DNA of 64,000 nt from Skermanella sp. TT6. GTDB taxonomy: Bacteria; Pseudomonadota; Alphaproteobacteria; Azospirillales; Azospirillaceae. A program made the position numbers and the translations under genes. Shown here in pieces: positions 17,763 through 26,442 of this stretch (positions within the stretch are counted from its first letter, which is position 1; every line of letters begins with the position of its first letter). The notes beneath the pieces are model-generated. The model had not been told where the DNA came from, did not search any database, and saw only the letters and a program-made list of their open reading frames with translations. Location: positions 2,391,501 through 2,455,500 of the forward strand of contig NZ_CP067420.1 of the NCBI RefSeq assembly GCF_016653635.2, written 5' to 3'.

Positions 17763-17934
17763 CGGAGAGCCCCTCGCTTCGGCAAGTCTGGCCTGGATAC
17801 CCGTACCCTTGGTGCGCACCGTGCCAGCAATCCGACGCCAAGATAAAGTATCGCCCCTGCGCCGCAAGCGCTCTTTGTGGCGGTATTCCCATTGTTATTC
17901 AAGGTCGTATACGCCGGCCGGCGGCCGGCCCGGC

Positions 17935-18588
17935 TCAGCGGTGCATGCGCGAGATGGCGTCGGCGAGGCGGATCGGCTCCGGCAGGCGCCATTTCGGCGC
18001 GAAGCGGAGCACCAGGTCCACGGCGGTGGGCAGGCTTACCCGGTGACCGACGGACACGAAGAGCGGATTGGTGCCGTCACGGGTGCGCAGCGCCACCCCG
18101 ACCAGCTCCCGTCGGTGGAACATGGGCGAGGAGGAGCCGCGCCGGCGGCCCGGCTCCTCGTAGCGGCCGACCAGCCGCGACTTGGCGACGCCGATCGCCG
18201 GCAGCCCCGTCACCACGCCCAGGTGGCAGGCGAGCCCGAAACGCCGTGGATGAGCCATGCCCTGCCCGTCGACGATCAGGAGGTCCGGTGGTTCGGGCAG
18301 CAGGCCGACCGCCGCCGCCATGGCCGGAACCTCCCGGAACGACAGGTATCCCGGCACGTAGGGGAAGACCGTCGGCCGGGCCAGCAGGACGGACCTGGTC
18401 AGTTCCAGCGTCCCGGGGTCGAGTTCGGCCACCGCCGCCCAGGTCATGCCGTCGGAGTCGCTGTAATGCGCGTCGACGGCCGCGATGCGGCGGAGCGGGG
18501 GGAAATCGTCATGGGTGATGACGCGGCCGCGCAGGTCTTCCTGCACGACGCGGGCCTCGGCCTCGGTGGTCGGCCAGGGTTCGATCAT
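17935..18588 (-). CDS. nfi: Endonuclease V (deoxyinosine 3' endonuclease)
   Basis: A 217-residue repair nuclease that, in the family, cuts the second phosphodiester 3' to deoxyinosine in DNA. Metal-binding residues can be aligned: Asp39 in AAVDAHYSD, Glu86 in PYVPGYLSFRE and Asp107 in LLIVDGQGMAHPRRFGLA; the stretch GLPAIGVAKSRLVG is also typical. The start at 18588 is preceded by GGAAG with 5-base spacing; an ATG four codons earlier (18600) is possible. It is monocistronic, upstream of the mcp operon on the same strand, with a 172-base gap that should hold the operon promoter. Confidence 0.9.
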   Translation of the reverse strand: MIEPWPTTEAEARVVQEDLRGRVITHDDFPPLRRIAAVDAHYSDSDGMTWAAVAELDPGTLELTRSVLLARPTVFPYVPGYLSFREVPAMAAAVGLLPEPPDLLIVDGQGMAHPRRFGLACHLGVVTGLPAIGVAKSRLVGRYEEPGRRRGSSSPMFHRRELVGVALRTRDGTNPLFVSVGHRVSLPTAVDLVLRFAPKWRLPEPIRLADAISRMHR

Positions 18589-18722
18589 GGTGTCTTCCAT
18601 CGCCGATGCAACAGGCGAAGGCCGGCGGCCGTCCCGGCGTGGCGGCGAGACGCGCCGATTTCCCCGCCGCCCTGTTGCAGGAAGCGGGTCAGGCATCGCT
18701 GGCCGGCTTCGACGGGGGACGA

Positions 18723-19073
18723 ATGACGGACGACAAGAACGGCGCCGCGCTGGCCGCCGCGGCGGCCTTGCTGGGCGTGGCCGAGGGAGCCGACGCCGGG
18801 GCCGTCCGCGCCCTCGTGGCGAAGGCCGGCGACGGCACCGCCGAGACGTTCGATCGGTATCTCGCCCATCTTCGGGAAGACCGCGAGAAAGGGGAGATGG
18901 CCGCCCTGCAGGCCCTGCACCCGGTCAAGGGCGACGCCCAGGCCGCGACGGAGCTGGTGGAAACGCTGCTCGGAGGCGGCAAGCCGGAGGAGAAGCTGGC
19001 ACCGGCGCAGATCGCCGCCGCGCGCCGGATCTGTGAAACGCTGAACCTGAGTCCGACCCGGTTCGGGCTGTAA
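18723..19073 (+). CDS. Small helical protein of unknown function
   Basis: A 116-residue protein that I do not recognise. It is predicted largely helical and Ala-rich: a helix AALAAAAALLGVAEG, then AGAVRALVAKA, FDRYLAHLREDREKGEM, a middle AATELVETLLGGGKP and a final AQIAAARRICETLNLSPTRFGL. The regular pattern, the stop-free frame and a GGGGGAC site just before the ATG support it as a gene. It has no signal peptide, membrane segment or cysteine cluster except one Cys near the end. It lies divergent from the endonuclease V gene, 134 bases away. Confidence 0.6.
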   Translation: MTDDKNGAALAAAAALLGVAEGADAGAVRALVAKAGDGTAETFDRYLAHLREDREKGEMAALQALHPVKGDAQAATELVETLLGGGKPEEKLAPAQIAAARRICETLNLSPTRFGL

Positions 19074-19187
19074 GGCTGGTCGCCGCAGCGAGGACGGTAA
19101 CGAATGGAACAACGGGGGCGCATGGCCGATTAACCTGTAAGCAACGAAAAAGAACCCGCCGATCGGGAGCGGGGTAGGGAGTGCAGG

Positions 19188-20870
19188 ATGTCCGCCATGC
19201 CCGCTACCCATGCGTTGATGGAGCTTCTGGGCGAGGTGGCGCTCCTGCTCTGGGGCGTCCACATGGTGCGGAGCGGCGTGTTGCGTGCCTTCGGCGGCGA
19301 CCTCCGCCGCCTGCTCGGCCGGGCGCTGCGGAACCGTCTCGCCGCCTGCCTCGCCGGGATCGGCGTCACGCTGGCGCTCCAGAGCAGCACCGCCACGGCC
19401 TTCATGACGACCTCCTTCCTGGGCGCGGGACTGATCGGGCTGGTCCCCGCGCTGGCCGTGATGCTGGGCGCCAACGTTGGCACCGCGCTGGTCGCCTGGG
19501 CCCTCTCGTTCGACATCACCATCGTCTATCCCGTGCTGATCTTCGCCGGGCTCGTCGTCTTCAGGACGGGAACCCGGACGCGCAGCCGGAACCTGGGCCG
19601 GATCGTCATCGGCCTGGGATTCGTCCTGCTGTCCCTGCATCTGCTGGTCGAGACCATCGTGCCGACCGGCGTCTCGCCCGAGGCGAAGGACCTGATCGCC
19701 GCCCTGACCCGGGAGCCGCTTCCCGTGCTGGCCGCCGCGGCGCTGATCGCCTGGGCGATGCACTCCAGCGTCGCCGCCATCCTGGTGATCGCCTCGCTGG
19801 CCGGGACCGGGCTCGTCACTCCTTTCGCCGCCCTGGTCATGGTGCTCGGCGCGAACCTCGGCAGCGCGCTGAATCCCCTGCTGGCCGCGGCATCGGGCGA
19901 GCGCGGCGCGCTGCGCCTGCCGGTCGGCAACATCGCCAACCGGATCATCGGCTGCCTCCTCGTCCTGCCCCTGCTGCCCGTCCTTGCGGACCATCCGCTT
20001 CTGGCGCGCCACGATCCCGCCTGGCTCGCGGTGACTTTCCATCTCGTGTTCAACCTGGCGCTGGCGGCCCTCTTCATCCCTGCCTTGTCGCTGCAGGCCA
20101 GGCTGTTGGAACGGATCCTGCCGGACCGGCCGCTGCCCGAGGATGCCGGAAGCGCCCGATACCTGGACCCCCGTTCGCTCGACGCGCCGCGCGTGGCGCT
20201 GGCCAACGCCGCCCGGGAAGCCTTCCGCATGGCCGACACCGTCGAGGAGATGCTGAGGGGATCGCGGGAGCTGCTGCGCCGCGACGACTACCGGCTGCTC
20301 GACGAGCTGCGGCGCAAGGACGATGTCCTCGACCGGCTGCACGGGGCGCTGAAGCGTTTCCTGTCGGAACTCGGCCAGCGCGAGCTCGGCGCCGAGGAGT
20401 GCTCGCGGCTGGCCCAGGTTCAGACCGTCGCCCTCAACCTGGAGCATGCCGGCGACATCATCGACAAGGGGGTCCTGGACCTCGCAGCCAAGCGCATGCG
20501 CCGCCGCCTGTGCCTGACCGAACAGCAGGTCGAGGAAGCGGAGGCCATGCACGACCACCTGCTGGCGCAGCTCCGGCTGGCGGTGGCCGTCTTCATGGGC
20601 GAGGACCTGCAATCGGCCCTGAGGCTCGTCGAGGGGAAGGAAAGGTTCCGCGACCTGGAGCGGGCGGCCGCCGAGAACGAGTTCGCCCATCCGCCGGAAA
20701 CGGGGCTTCCGGCCGAGACGAGCGGCCTGCACCTCGACGCGGTGCGCGACCTGAAACGGATCGATGCCCATTTCGCCGCGATCGCCCATCCCCTGCTGGA
20801 GCGAAACAACCTGCTGCGGCCGTCGCGCCTGATCCGGCTTCCGCGGGCCGGCAAGGCGGGACAGGCGTAG
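19188..20870 (+). CDS. Na+/phosphate symporter-like protein with PhoU-like tail
   Basis: A 560-residue inner-membrane protein of the NptA/YjbB Na/Pi-cotransporter family. Two inverted transporter repeats are marked by LALQSSTATAFM (about residue 64) and AWAMHSSVAAILVIASL (about 190), each followed by a GANVGTA/GANLGSA motif. After the last membrane segment a helical PhoU-like domain (about 330-545) contains EAFRMADTVEEMLRG, DDVLDRLHGALKRFL and LEHAGDIIDKG. The likely role is phosphate movement coupled to Na+, with the tail as a regulatory module; direction is not deducible. A GGGAG site is 6 bases before the ATG. Confidence 0.85.
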   Translation: MSAMPATHALMELLGEVALLLWGVHMVRSGVLRAFGGDLRRLLGRALRNRLAACLAGIGVTLALQSSTATAFMTTSFLGAGLIGLVPALAVMLGANVGTALVAWALSFDITIVYPVLIFAGLVVFRTGTRTRSRNLGRIVIGLGFVLLSLHLLVETIVPTGVSPEAKDLIAALTREPLPVLAAAALIAWAMHSSVAAILVIASLAGTGLVTPFAALVMVLGANLGSALNPLLAAASGERGALRLPVGNIANRIIGCLLVLPLLPVLADHPLLARHDPAWLAVTFHLVFNLALAALFIPALSLQARLLERILPDRPLPEDAGSARYLDPRSLDAPRVALANAAREAFRMADTVEEMLRGSRELLRRDDYRLLDELRRKDDVLDRLHGALKRFLSELGQRELGAEECSRLAQVQTVALNLEHAGDIIDKGVLDLAAKRMRRRLCLTEQQVEEAEAMHDHLLAQLRLAVAVFMGEDLQSALRLVEGKERFRDLERAAAENEFAHPPETGLPAETSGLHLDAVRDLKRIDAHFAAIAHPLLERNNLLRPSRLIRLPRAGKAGQA

Positions 20871-20916
20871 GATTCCCTGAAGACCCCTTGCGCGACCGAC
20901 CCGGCTTGCCGGCAGA

Positions 20917-21984
20917 ATGGACGATGCTTCGACCTTTCTTCCGGTTCAGGGCCTGAACGCGATGCCGTCCGTCAACAGTGCGTACTTCCTCGACCGGCCC
21001 GGCCGGGACATCGCCTTCCTGCTGTTTCCCAAGTTCTCGATGCTGGCCTTCACCTGCGCGGTGGAGCCGCTGAGGGTCGCCAACCAGATGATGGGACGGG
21101 CCTGCTACCGTTGGAGCACGGTTTCGGCGGGGGGCGATACGGTGATGGCGAGCAACGGCATGACCCTCGTGCCCGACAGGCGGCTGGAGGAGGTCGGCGC
21201 GCCCGGCATGGTGATCCTGTGCGCCGGCTTCGATCCTCAGGACTCCTTCAGCGACACCCTGGCCCCTCCGCTTCGCCGTCTCGACCGGCAGGGCACCATC
21301 CTGGGCGCCATCGACAGCGGAAGCCTTCTGCTGGCCCGCACCGGCCTGCTCGACGGGCATGCCGCCACGACCCATTGGGAGTGCCTGGACAGTCTTGCCG
21401 AACAGTACCCCCGGGTGGACGTCCAGCCGTCGATATTCGTCATCGACCGCAGGCGGCTGACCTGCGCCGGCGGAACGGCGGCCCTGGACATGATGCTACA
21501 CCTGATCCGCATCGATTGCGGCCACCGCGTCGCCGTCGGCGTCTCCGAGCAGTTCATCCATCCCACCATCCGGGAGGCCGGGTCCAGCCAGCGGGCGGAC
21601 GTGCCCCAGCGGCTCGGGGTCTGCCATCCCAAGCTGGCCGCCGCCGTCCGGATCATGGAGCGGAACCTGGAGGAACCGCTGGCGCTCCAGGCGCTGGCCG
21701 AACGGGCGGGGCTGTCGCTCCGGCAGATGGAGCGGCTGTTCCATGGAGCACTCGGCCAGTCGCCCACCAGCTATTATCTCTGGCTGAGGGTCGAGCGGGC
21801 GCGGTCGCTGGTGCTGTACTCCGACCATTCCCTGGCGGAGATCGCGGTCGCCTGCGGCTTCGGCAGCTACGAGGGTTTCTCCCGGACATACCGGCGCCAT
21901 GCCGGAGCCAGTCCCAGCAGGGACAGGGCGACGGCCCGGCTCCAGCCGGCGCCCGCCGCCACGACGGTCAGGATGGGAACCTGA
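20917..21984 (+). CDS. cdhR: GlxA/AraC-family regulator, probable carnitine regulator CdhR
   Basis: A 355-residue regulator: an N-terminal DJ-1/PfpI-like domain (about 30-200, with IAFLLFPKFSMLAFTCAVEPLRVAN split over its first helix and ILGAIDSGSLLLARTGLLDG) and a C-terminal AraC DNA-binding domain (about 235-335, LALQALAERAGLSLRQMERLF and LAEIAVACGFGSYEGFSRTY). In the GlxA group the first domain senses a metabolite. Its position beside carnitine genes matches CdhR of Pseudomonas, an activator responding to carnitine. An ATG 15 codons in (20962) is an alternative start. Its 3' end overlaps the convergent esterase gene by 17 bases. Confidence 0.8.
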   Translation: MDDASTFLPVQGLNAMPSVNSAYFLDRPGRDIAFLLFPKFSMLAFTCAVEPLRVANQMMGRACYRWSTVSAGGDTVMASNGMTLVPDRRLEEVGAPGMVILCAGFDPQDSFSDTLAPPLRRLDRQGTILGAIDSGSLLLARTGLLDGHAATTHWECLDSLAEQYPRVDVQPSIFVIDRRRLTCAGGTAALDMMLHLIRIDCGHRVAVGVSEQFIHPTIREAGSSQRADVPQRLGVCHPKLAAAVRIMERNLEEPLALQALAERAGLSLRQMERLFHGALGQSPTSYYLWLRVERARSLVLYSDHSLAEIAVACGFGSYEGFSRTYRRHAGASPSRDRATARLQPAPAATTVRMGT

Positions 21985-22912
21985 AGGGCGAGGCCGCGAC
22001 GGCGCGCGCTCCGTCCTCCAGCGCCTGGGCGGCTGTCGGGACCAGCCGGCTCCAATGGAGGAAGCCGTGGGGGACGCCGTCGTAGACGCGCAGCTCGGCA
22101 CGGCCGCCCGCCTGCCGCAGGGCATCGGCCAGGGCGAGGCTGTCGTCGAGCAGGGGATCCAGCGCCGCCGCCCCGATGAAGGCGGGTGGCAGGCCGGCGA
22201 GGTCGGACGCCAGGAGGTCCATCGCTTCCCCGTCGGGGGACGCTTCGGAGCCCAGGTAGCTGGACTCGTAGAACCGAAGCTCGTCGGGGGGCAGTCCGTA
22301 GACCGGGTCGGCGAAGCGCCGCCGGGACTCCGACTCCTTCAGCCCGTAGAGGCCGTAATAGAGCAGCATGAACCTGACGGTGTCCGGCCGCCGGTCCCGG
22401 AGGCGGAGCGCCGCGGCGAGCGCCAGGTGGGCGCCGGCGGAATCCCCGCCGATCCCCAGCCGGCCGGGATCGATGCCGGGAACGGCCAGACCTTCCGCGA
22501 GGGCGACGAAGGCCTGTTCCACCGTGTCGAGCGCCGCCGGATAGCGATGCTCCGGGGAGAGCGGGTAGTCCAGCCCGACGACGATTGCTCCGGACCGGCG
22601 GCACAGCTGCCGCATGATCCGGTCGTGGGACTCCAGCGAGCCGACGACGAAGCCGCCGCCGTGGAGGAACACCAGCGCCGGCAGGGACTCGCCGGCATCC
22701 GGGCGGTACACCCGGATTCCGACCGGGCCGTCCTCCAGTTCCAGGACCGCGTCGGCTGCGGAATGCAGGTCGATGACCGGCCGGTTCCACCAGGACCGTT
22801 CCGTCTCGTAGGCGCTGCGCATCGCCGCGATCCCCTCGCCCGCGGCGGGCGCGCGCGCCGCGGCGATCCGCAGCGCCTCGGCGACCCCGGGGGCGAACCG
22901 GTCAGGAGGCAA
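21968..22912 (-). CDS. HSL-family alpha/beta-hydrolase esterase
   Basis: A 314-residue hormone-sensitive-lipase-type esterase. The oxyanion motif is FLHGGGFVVGS (about residue 82), the nucleophile lies in GIGGDSAGAHLA (about 155), and the acid and base lie in AALDPLLDDS and YDGVPHGFLH. It is the distal gene of the carnitine operon, overlapping caiX by 11 bases. Pseudomonas aeruginosa also keeps a lipolytic enzyme gene beside cdhB, so release of carnitine from short acylcarnitines is a reasonable guess, not shown. The chosen start is TTG, because the first in-frame ATG would remove 30 residues of the cap region; the ribosome site is weak. Confidence 0.8.
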   Translation of the reverse strand: MPPDRFAPGVAEALRIAAARAPAAGEGIAAMRSAYETERSWWNRPVIDLHSAADAVLELEDGPVGIRVYRPDAGESLPALVFLHGGGFVVGSLESHDRIMRQLCRRSGAIVVGLDYPLSPEHRYPAALDTVEQAFVALAEGLAVPGIDPGRLGIGGDSAGAHLALAAALRLRDRRPDTVRFMLLYYGLYGLKESESRRRFADPVYGLPPDELRFYESSYLGSEASPDGEAMDLLASDLAGLPPAFIGAAALDPLLDDSLALADALRQAGGRAELRVYDGVPHGFLHWSRLVPTAAQALEDGARAVAASPFRFPS

Positions 22913-23867
22913 TGCCGAGGGCCGACTTGACGGCGGGCAGGCCGGGCTTGCCGTCCAGGGCGGTCACCCCGGCCAGCCAGGAATCCAGCACCTGCGGATT
23001 CTTCCGCATCCACGTCTCGACCGCCTCCTTGGGATCCATCCGGTCGTTCAGGATCATGACCATCATCTCGTTTTCCATCGGGACGGAGAACACGAGCTGC
23101 TTCAGGAACGTGCCGAGGTTGGGGCAGGCCTCATCCAGCCCGGCCCTGGTCAGGGTCCGGACCGTGGCACTGCCGCGGTTGGGTCCGAAATACTCCTCGC
23201 CGCCGTCCAGATAGCCCATCGGCAGCTTGACGTTCATCGGATGGGGCGCCCAGCCCAGGAACACCGCCCATTCGTCGCGGCGGACGGCCCGGTCGACCGA
23301 GGCCAGCATCGCCGCCTCGCTGGATTCGACCAGCTTCCAGTCGCCCAGCCCGTAGGCGTCGTCCTCGATCATCTTCTGGATCTTCGCATTGGCCGACGAT
23401 CCCGGCTCGATGCTGTTGATGGTGCGTTTGAACTTTTCGGCATTCTTGTCGAGATCGGCGAAGGTCTTCACGCCGGCGTCCGCCGCCGCCTTGTTGACCG
23501 CCAACGTCGTCGTGGCGCCTTCGAGATTGACCGCCGCGACGTCGATCTGGCCGCCATCGATGTATTTCCGGGTCATCTCCTCCTGTGCCGGCATCCAGTT
23601 GCCGAGGAAGGCGTCGATGTTCTTGGACCGAAGCCCCTCGATCGAGACGGCGACCGACAGGTTCACGACGCTGGGCTGGTATCCCAGGGCGGCCAGGATG
23701 ACCGAGGCCGTGGTGGTCGTGGCGGTGATGTCGGTCCAGCCCGGATCGGACATCCTGACCGTCCTGCATTCGGCGGGCTCGGCGGCCGGGGCCGCGGCGG
23801 GCCAGAAGGAAAGGCCGCACAGGGCGATGCCGGCGGCGGCCATCAGGCGGGCGGTTCTCGGAGGCAT
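22902..23867 (-). CDS. caiX: Periplasmic carnitine/betaine/choline-binding protein (CaiX-like)
   Basis: A 321-residue ABC-transporter substrate-binding protein of the OpuAC type. A signal peptide (MAAAGIALCGLSFWPAAAPAAEP) ends near residue 29. The body has RMSDPGWTDITATTTTASVILAALGY, split here over the first strand and helix, SIEGLRSKNIDAFLGNWMP and FLGWAPHPMN, with Trp residues that in the family form the aromatic cage for trimethylammonium ligands. No permease or ATPase is adjacent, which fits the Pseudomonas situation where CaiX uses the shared Cbc core transporter. GGGAG lies 7 bases before the ATG. Confidence 0.88.
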   Translation of the reverse strand: MPPRTARLMAAAGIALCGLSFWPAAAPAAEPAECRTVRMSDPGWTDITATTTTASVILAALGYQPSVVNLSVAVSIEGLRSKNIDAFLGNWMPAQEEMTRKYIDGGQIDVAAVNLEGATTTLAVNKAAADAGVKTFADLDKNAEKFKRTINSIEPGSSANAKIQKMIEDDAYGLGDWKLVESSEAAMLASVDRAVRRDEWAVFLGWAPHPMNVKLPMGYLDGGEEYFGPNRGSATVRTLTRAGLDEACPNLGTFLKQLVFSVPMENEMMVMILNDRMDPKEAVETWMRKNPQVLDSWLAGVTALDGKPGLPAVKSALGIAS

Positions 23868-23869
23868 GT

Positions 23870-24370
23870 TCAATCTCCCTGTTCTTGGTTGCGTTGAGGT
23901 GAAGGCGGAACCCAGCGGTCCGGGAGGACGGGGCAGCTGGCGCCGCCGGCTTCCGCGAGAGACCGGATGGTGCGGAACACCGCGGGATCGAACGGGGCCG
24001 CGCGCGGCCCGGGCTTCGCCACGGAGAGCAGGACCAGCTCCGTCCGCGCCGCCGGCTCGTCGCATCCGGCACGGTGCATGGCGTGATGGACCAGCATGCG
24101 CTTCGCATCGGCCCCGCAGACCCAGGTGCGGATCTCCACCTCCTCGCCGCAGGCGACCTCGCCGAGATAACGGATGCGGGCATCCACCGTGTAGACGGAT
24201 CGCCCGGTGCGGGTCCGGAAGTCCCCGTCCATGCCGATGGCGTCCAGCAGGGCATCCGTCGCATGGCCGAAGATCAGCACATAGTAGGCTTCGCTGAGGT
24301 GGCCGTTGTAATCGATCCATTCCGGAACCACGCGGGCGCGGTGGAGGCGCAGCGGCGCCGTGCCGTTCAT
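23870..24370 (-). CDS. cdhB: Hotdog thioesterase, betainyl-CoA thioesterase CdhB
   Basis: A 166-residue hotdog-fold thioesterase. The signature [21 protein letters not shown] lies near the N-terminus over two adjoining segments, with Asp and His-Leu in the usual active-site turn, followed by [22 protein letters not shown]. In carnitine catabolism this enzyme hydrolyses betainyl-CoA to glycine betaine and CoA after CdhC action. Its ATG overlaps the cdhA stop (ATGA). In some genomes the two are fused, which supports the functional link. Two bases separate its stop from the caiX start codon. Confidence 0.85.
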   Translation of the reverse strand: MNGTAPLRLHRARVVPEWIDYNGHLSEAYYVLIFGHATDALLDAIGMDGDFRTRTGRSVYTVDARIRYLGEVACGEEVEIRTWVCGADAKRMLVHHAMHRAGCDEPAARTELVLLSVAKPGPRAAPFDPAVFRTIRSLAEAGGASCPVLPDRWVPPSPQRNQEQGD

Positions 24371-25344
24371 GGCGCTACCGGATCCGCGGACTCCGCCCGG
24401 CGCTCGTGCCGCAGCGGGGCAAGGACCTCGATCAGCCGGACCAGGCAGTCGTCCCGCCAGCGCTCCAGTTCCTTGACGGTCCGGCCGTCGGCCTGGACCG
24501 CCGTTCCCTCCACCATCCGGTCGTGGAGCTCCCGCGTCAGCTCCGGGGCCTCCAGCTTCGTCCAGGGCAGCTTCAGCGCCGGGCCGAACTGGTCCAGCAT
24601 GTGGGCCATGCCGCCCTCGCCGCCGGCCAGGTGGAAGGTCAGGCAGGTCCCCATGAAGGCGTAGCGCAGGCCCGGACCGTAGATGATCGCGTCGTCGATA
24701 TCCTCGGTGGTGGCGACGCCCTGGTCGACCAGGTGGAGCGCCTCGCGCCACATCGCCTCCTGGAGGCGGTCGGACAGGTAACCCTCGATCTCCTTGCGGA
24801 TCTTCAGCGGCCGCATGCCGATGGAGCGGTAGAATCCTGCCGCCCGTTCCACGACATCGCGGGACGTAAGCTCGCCGGGCACGATCTCGACCAGCGGCAG
24901 CAGATAGACCGGATTGAACGGATGGCCGATCACCACCCTTTCGGGATGCCGGCAATCCGCCTGGATCCGGGACGGCAGCAGCCCGGACGAGCTGGACGCG
25001 ATGACGGTGCCGGGAGCGCAGCCCGCGTCGATCTCCGCCAGCAGCCTGCGCTTCAGGTCCTCGCGCTCGGGCGCGTTCTCCTGGACGAAGTCGGCTTCCG
25101 CGGCGACTTCCGCGACGGAACGGGCGAAGCGTAGCCGGTCCCGGCCTGCGCCCTGGGCAAGGCCCGTGCGTTCCAGGGCCGGCCAGGCATTCGCGACGGC
25201 GGCCCGCAGGGCGTCCTCGGCCCCGGGCGCCGGGTCGAAGGCGACCACGTCGAGCCCATGGGCGAGGGCGCGGGCCGCCCAGCCGCTGCCGATGACGCCG
25301 CCGCCGACCAGACCGAGCGTGCGGATGGGAAAGGATTGGGTCAT
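24367..25344 (-). CDS. cdhA: L-carnitine 3-dehydrogenase CdhA
   Basis: A 325-residue 3-hydroxyacyl-CoA-dehydrogenase-like enzyme. The NAD-binding glycine motif [14 protein letters not shown] lies at residues 10-23, then [20 protein letters not shown], the catalytic region [18 protein letters not shown] and the dimerisation part [23 protein letters not shown] with the aromatic features of carnitine dehydrogenases. It oxidises L-carnitine to 3-dehydrocarnitine with NAD+. It follows cdhC after 24 bases with an AGGAAAG site, and is coupled to cdhB. Confidence 0.9.
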   Translation of the reverse strand: MTQSFPIRTLGLVGGGVIGSGWAARALAHGLDVVAFDPAPGAEDALRAAVANAWPALERTGLAQGAGRDRLRFARSVAEVAAEADFVQENAPEREDLKRRLLAEIDAGCAPGTVIASSSSGLLPSRIQADCRHPERVVIGHPFNPVYLLPLVEIVPGELTSRDVVERAAGFYRSIGMRPLKIRKEIEGYLSDRLQEAMWREALHLVDQGVATTEDIDDAIIYGPGLRYAFMGTCLTFHLAGGEGGMAHMLDQFGPALKLPWTKLEAPELTRELHDRMVEGTAVQADGRTVKELERWRDDCLVRLIEVLAPLRHERRAESADPVAP

Positions 25345-25368
25345 TTCGCGTCTTTCCTGAGTATTCGC

Positions 25369-26280
25369 TTAACCGCGGGGGGCGGGAAGCCCCAGGATCT
25401 CGCGGGCTTCGGCCGGGCCGGCCACCTGCGAGCCCAGCGCCTCGACGATCGTCACGGCACGGTCGACCAGGCTGCCGTTGCTGGCATGGACTCCGCGGTC
25501 CAGGTAGAGGTTGTCTTCCAGCCCGACGCGGACGTTGCCGCCGAGCAGGACGGCCTGGGCGGCCATCGGCATCTGCATCCTGCCGATGCCGAAGCCTGCC
25601 CAGACGCTGCCGGCCGGCAGCATGTCGCGGAGCGCCAGCATCATCCTCGGTTCGGGCGGAAGACCCCACGGAATGCCCATGCAGAACTGGAACAGCGGCG
25701 GCGCGTCGAGCAGCCCCTCGGCCAGCATCCGCTTGGCGAACCACAGGTTCCCGGTATCGAAGATCTCCAGCTCCGGCTTGACGCCCAGGCGCTGGATGAT
25801 CGCGGCCTGTCGGCGCAGCATGTCCGGCGTCGAGACATAGACCAGCGAGCCGTCGCCGAAGTTGAGCGAGCCGCAGTCCAGCGTGCAGATCTCGGGCAGC
25901 AGTTCGGCCACATGGGCCGCCCGCGCCCCGGCACCGACCAGGTCGGTGCCGGGACCGAACCGCGCCGGGTCATGGTCCGGGCCGATCGCCAGGTCGCCGC
26001 CCATGCCGGCGGTCAGGTTGACGATCACGTCGGTTCCGCTGGCCCGGATCCGCTCCATGACCTCTCGGTACAGGGCCGGGTCGCGGCTCGGCTTGCCGGT
26101 TCCGGGATCGCGGACATGGATGTGGGCGACCGCGGCGCCTGCCGATGCGGCCTCGACCGCCGCGGCCGCGATCTGCTCCGGGGTGACCGGGATGGCGGGA
26201 TGTTTGCCGACCGTATCGCCGGCGCCGGTCACGGCGCAGGTGATGACGACCCGGCGGTTGATCTCTGTCGAATTGGCCAT
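25369..26280 (-). CDS. cdhC: Beta-keto acid cleavage enzyme, dehydrocarnitine cleavage (CdhC)
   Basis: A 303-residue BKACE (DUF849) enzyme. Zinc ligands are recognisable as His53 and His55 in AHIHVRDP; the following [28 protein letters not shown] and [13 protein letters not shown] are family hallmarks. In carnitine breakdown it reacts 3-dehydrocarnitine with acetyl-CoA to give betainyl-CoA and acetoacetate. It is the first gene of the minus-strand unit cdhC-cdhA-cdhB-caiX-esterase. BKACE enzymes act on several beta-keto acids; the neighbours decide the substrate here. Confidence 0.87.
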   Translation of the reverse strand: MANSTEINRRVVITCAVTGAGDTVGKHPAIPVTPEQIAAAAVEAASAGAAVAHIHVRDPGTGKPSRDPALYREVMERIRASGTDVIVNLTAGMGGDLAIGPDHDPARFGPGTDLVGAGARAAHVAELLPEICTLDCGSLNFGDGSLVYVSTPDMLRRQAAIIQRLGVKPELEIFDTGNLWFAKRMLAEGLLDAPPLFQFCMGIPWGLPPEPRMMLALRDMLPAGSVWAGFGIGRMQMPMAAQAVLLGGNVRVGLEDNLYLDRGVHASNGSLVDRAVTIVEALGSQVAGPAEAREILGLPAPRG

Positions 26281-26309
26281 GGCGGGTACCGCTGCTCGGC
26301 GTTGCTGAA

Positions 26310-26341
26310 GCTCCGGGGCGGGAGCGATCCCGACCCGGAGC
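26310..26341. terminator. Hairpin between the GntP permease gene and cdhC
   Basis: Arms GCTCCGGGGCGGGA and TCCCGACCCGGAGC form a 14-position stem with a single G-A mismatch and a 4-base loop (GCGA). It lies 100 bases past the permease stop and 30 bases before the cdhC start, on the transcribed strand of both. No T-tract follows on either side, so it may be a Rho-assisted terminator, an RNA stabiliser or a leader element of the cdh operon. Confidence 0.5.
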
Positions 26342-26442
26342 CCCAGTCTGCGCCGACGGCGGCGGTCCGCTTGACCGGAACCGTCATGCGCCTGACCGCA
26401 GGCGACATGACGGCCCGGAAAACGCCGTCGGACGGCGAGGGG

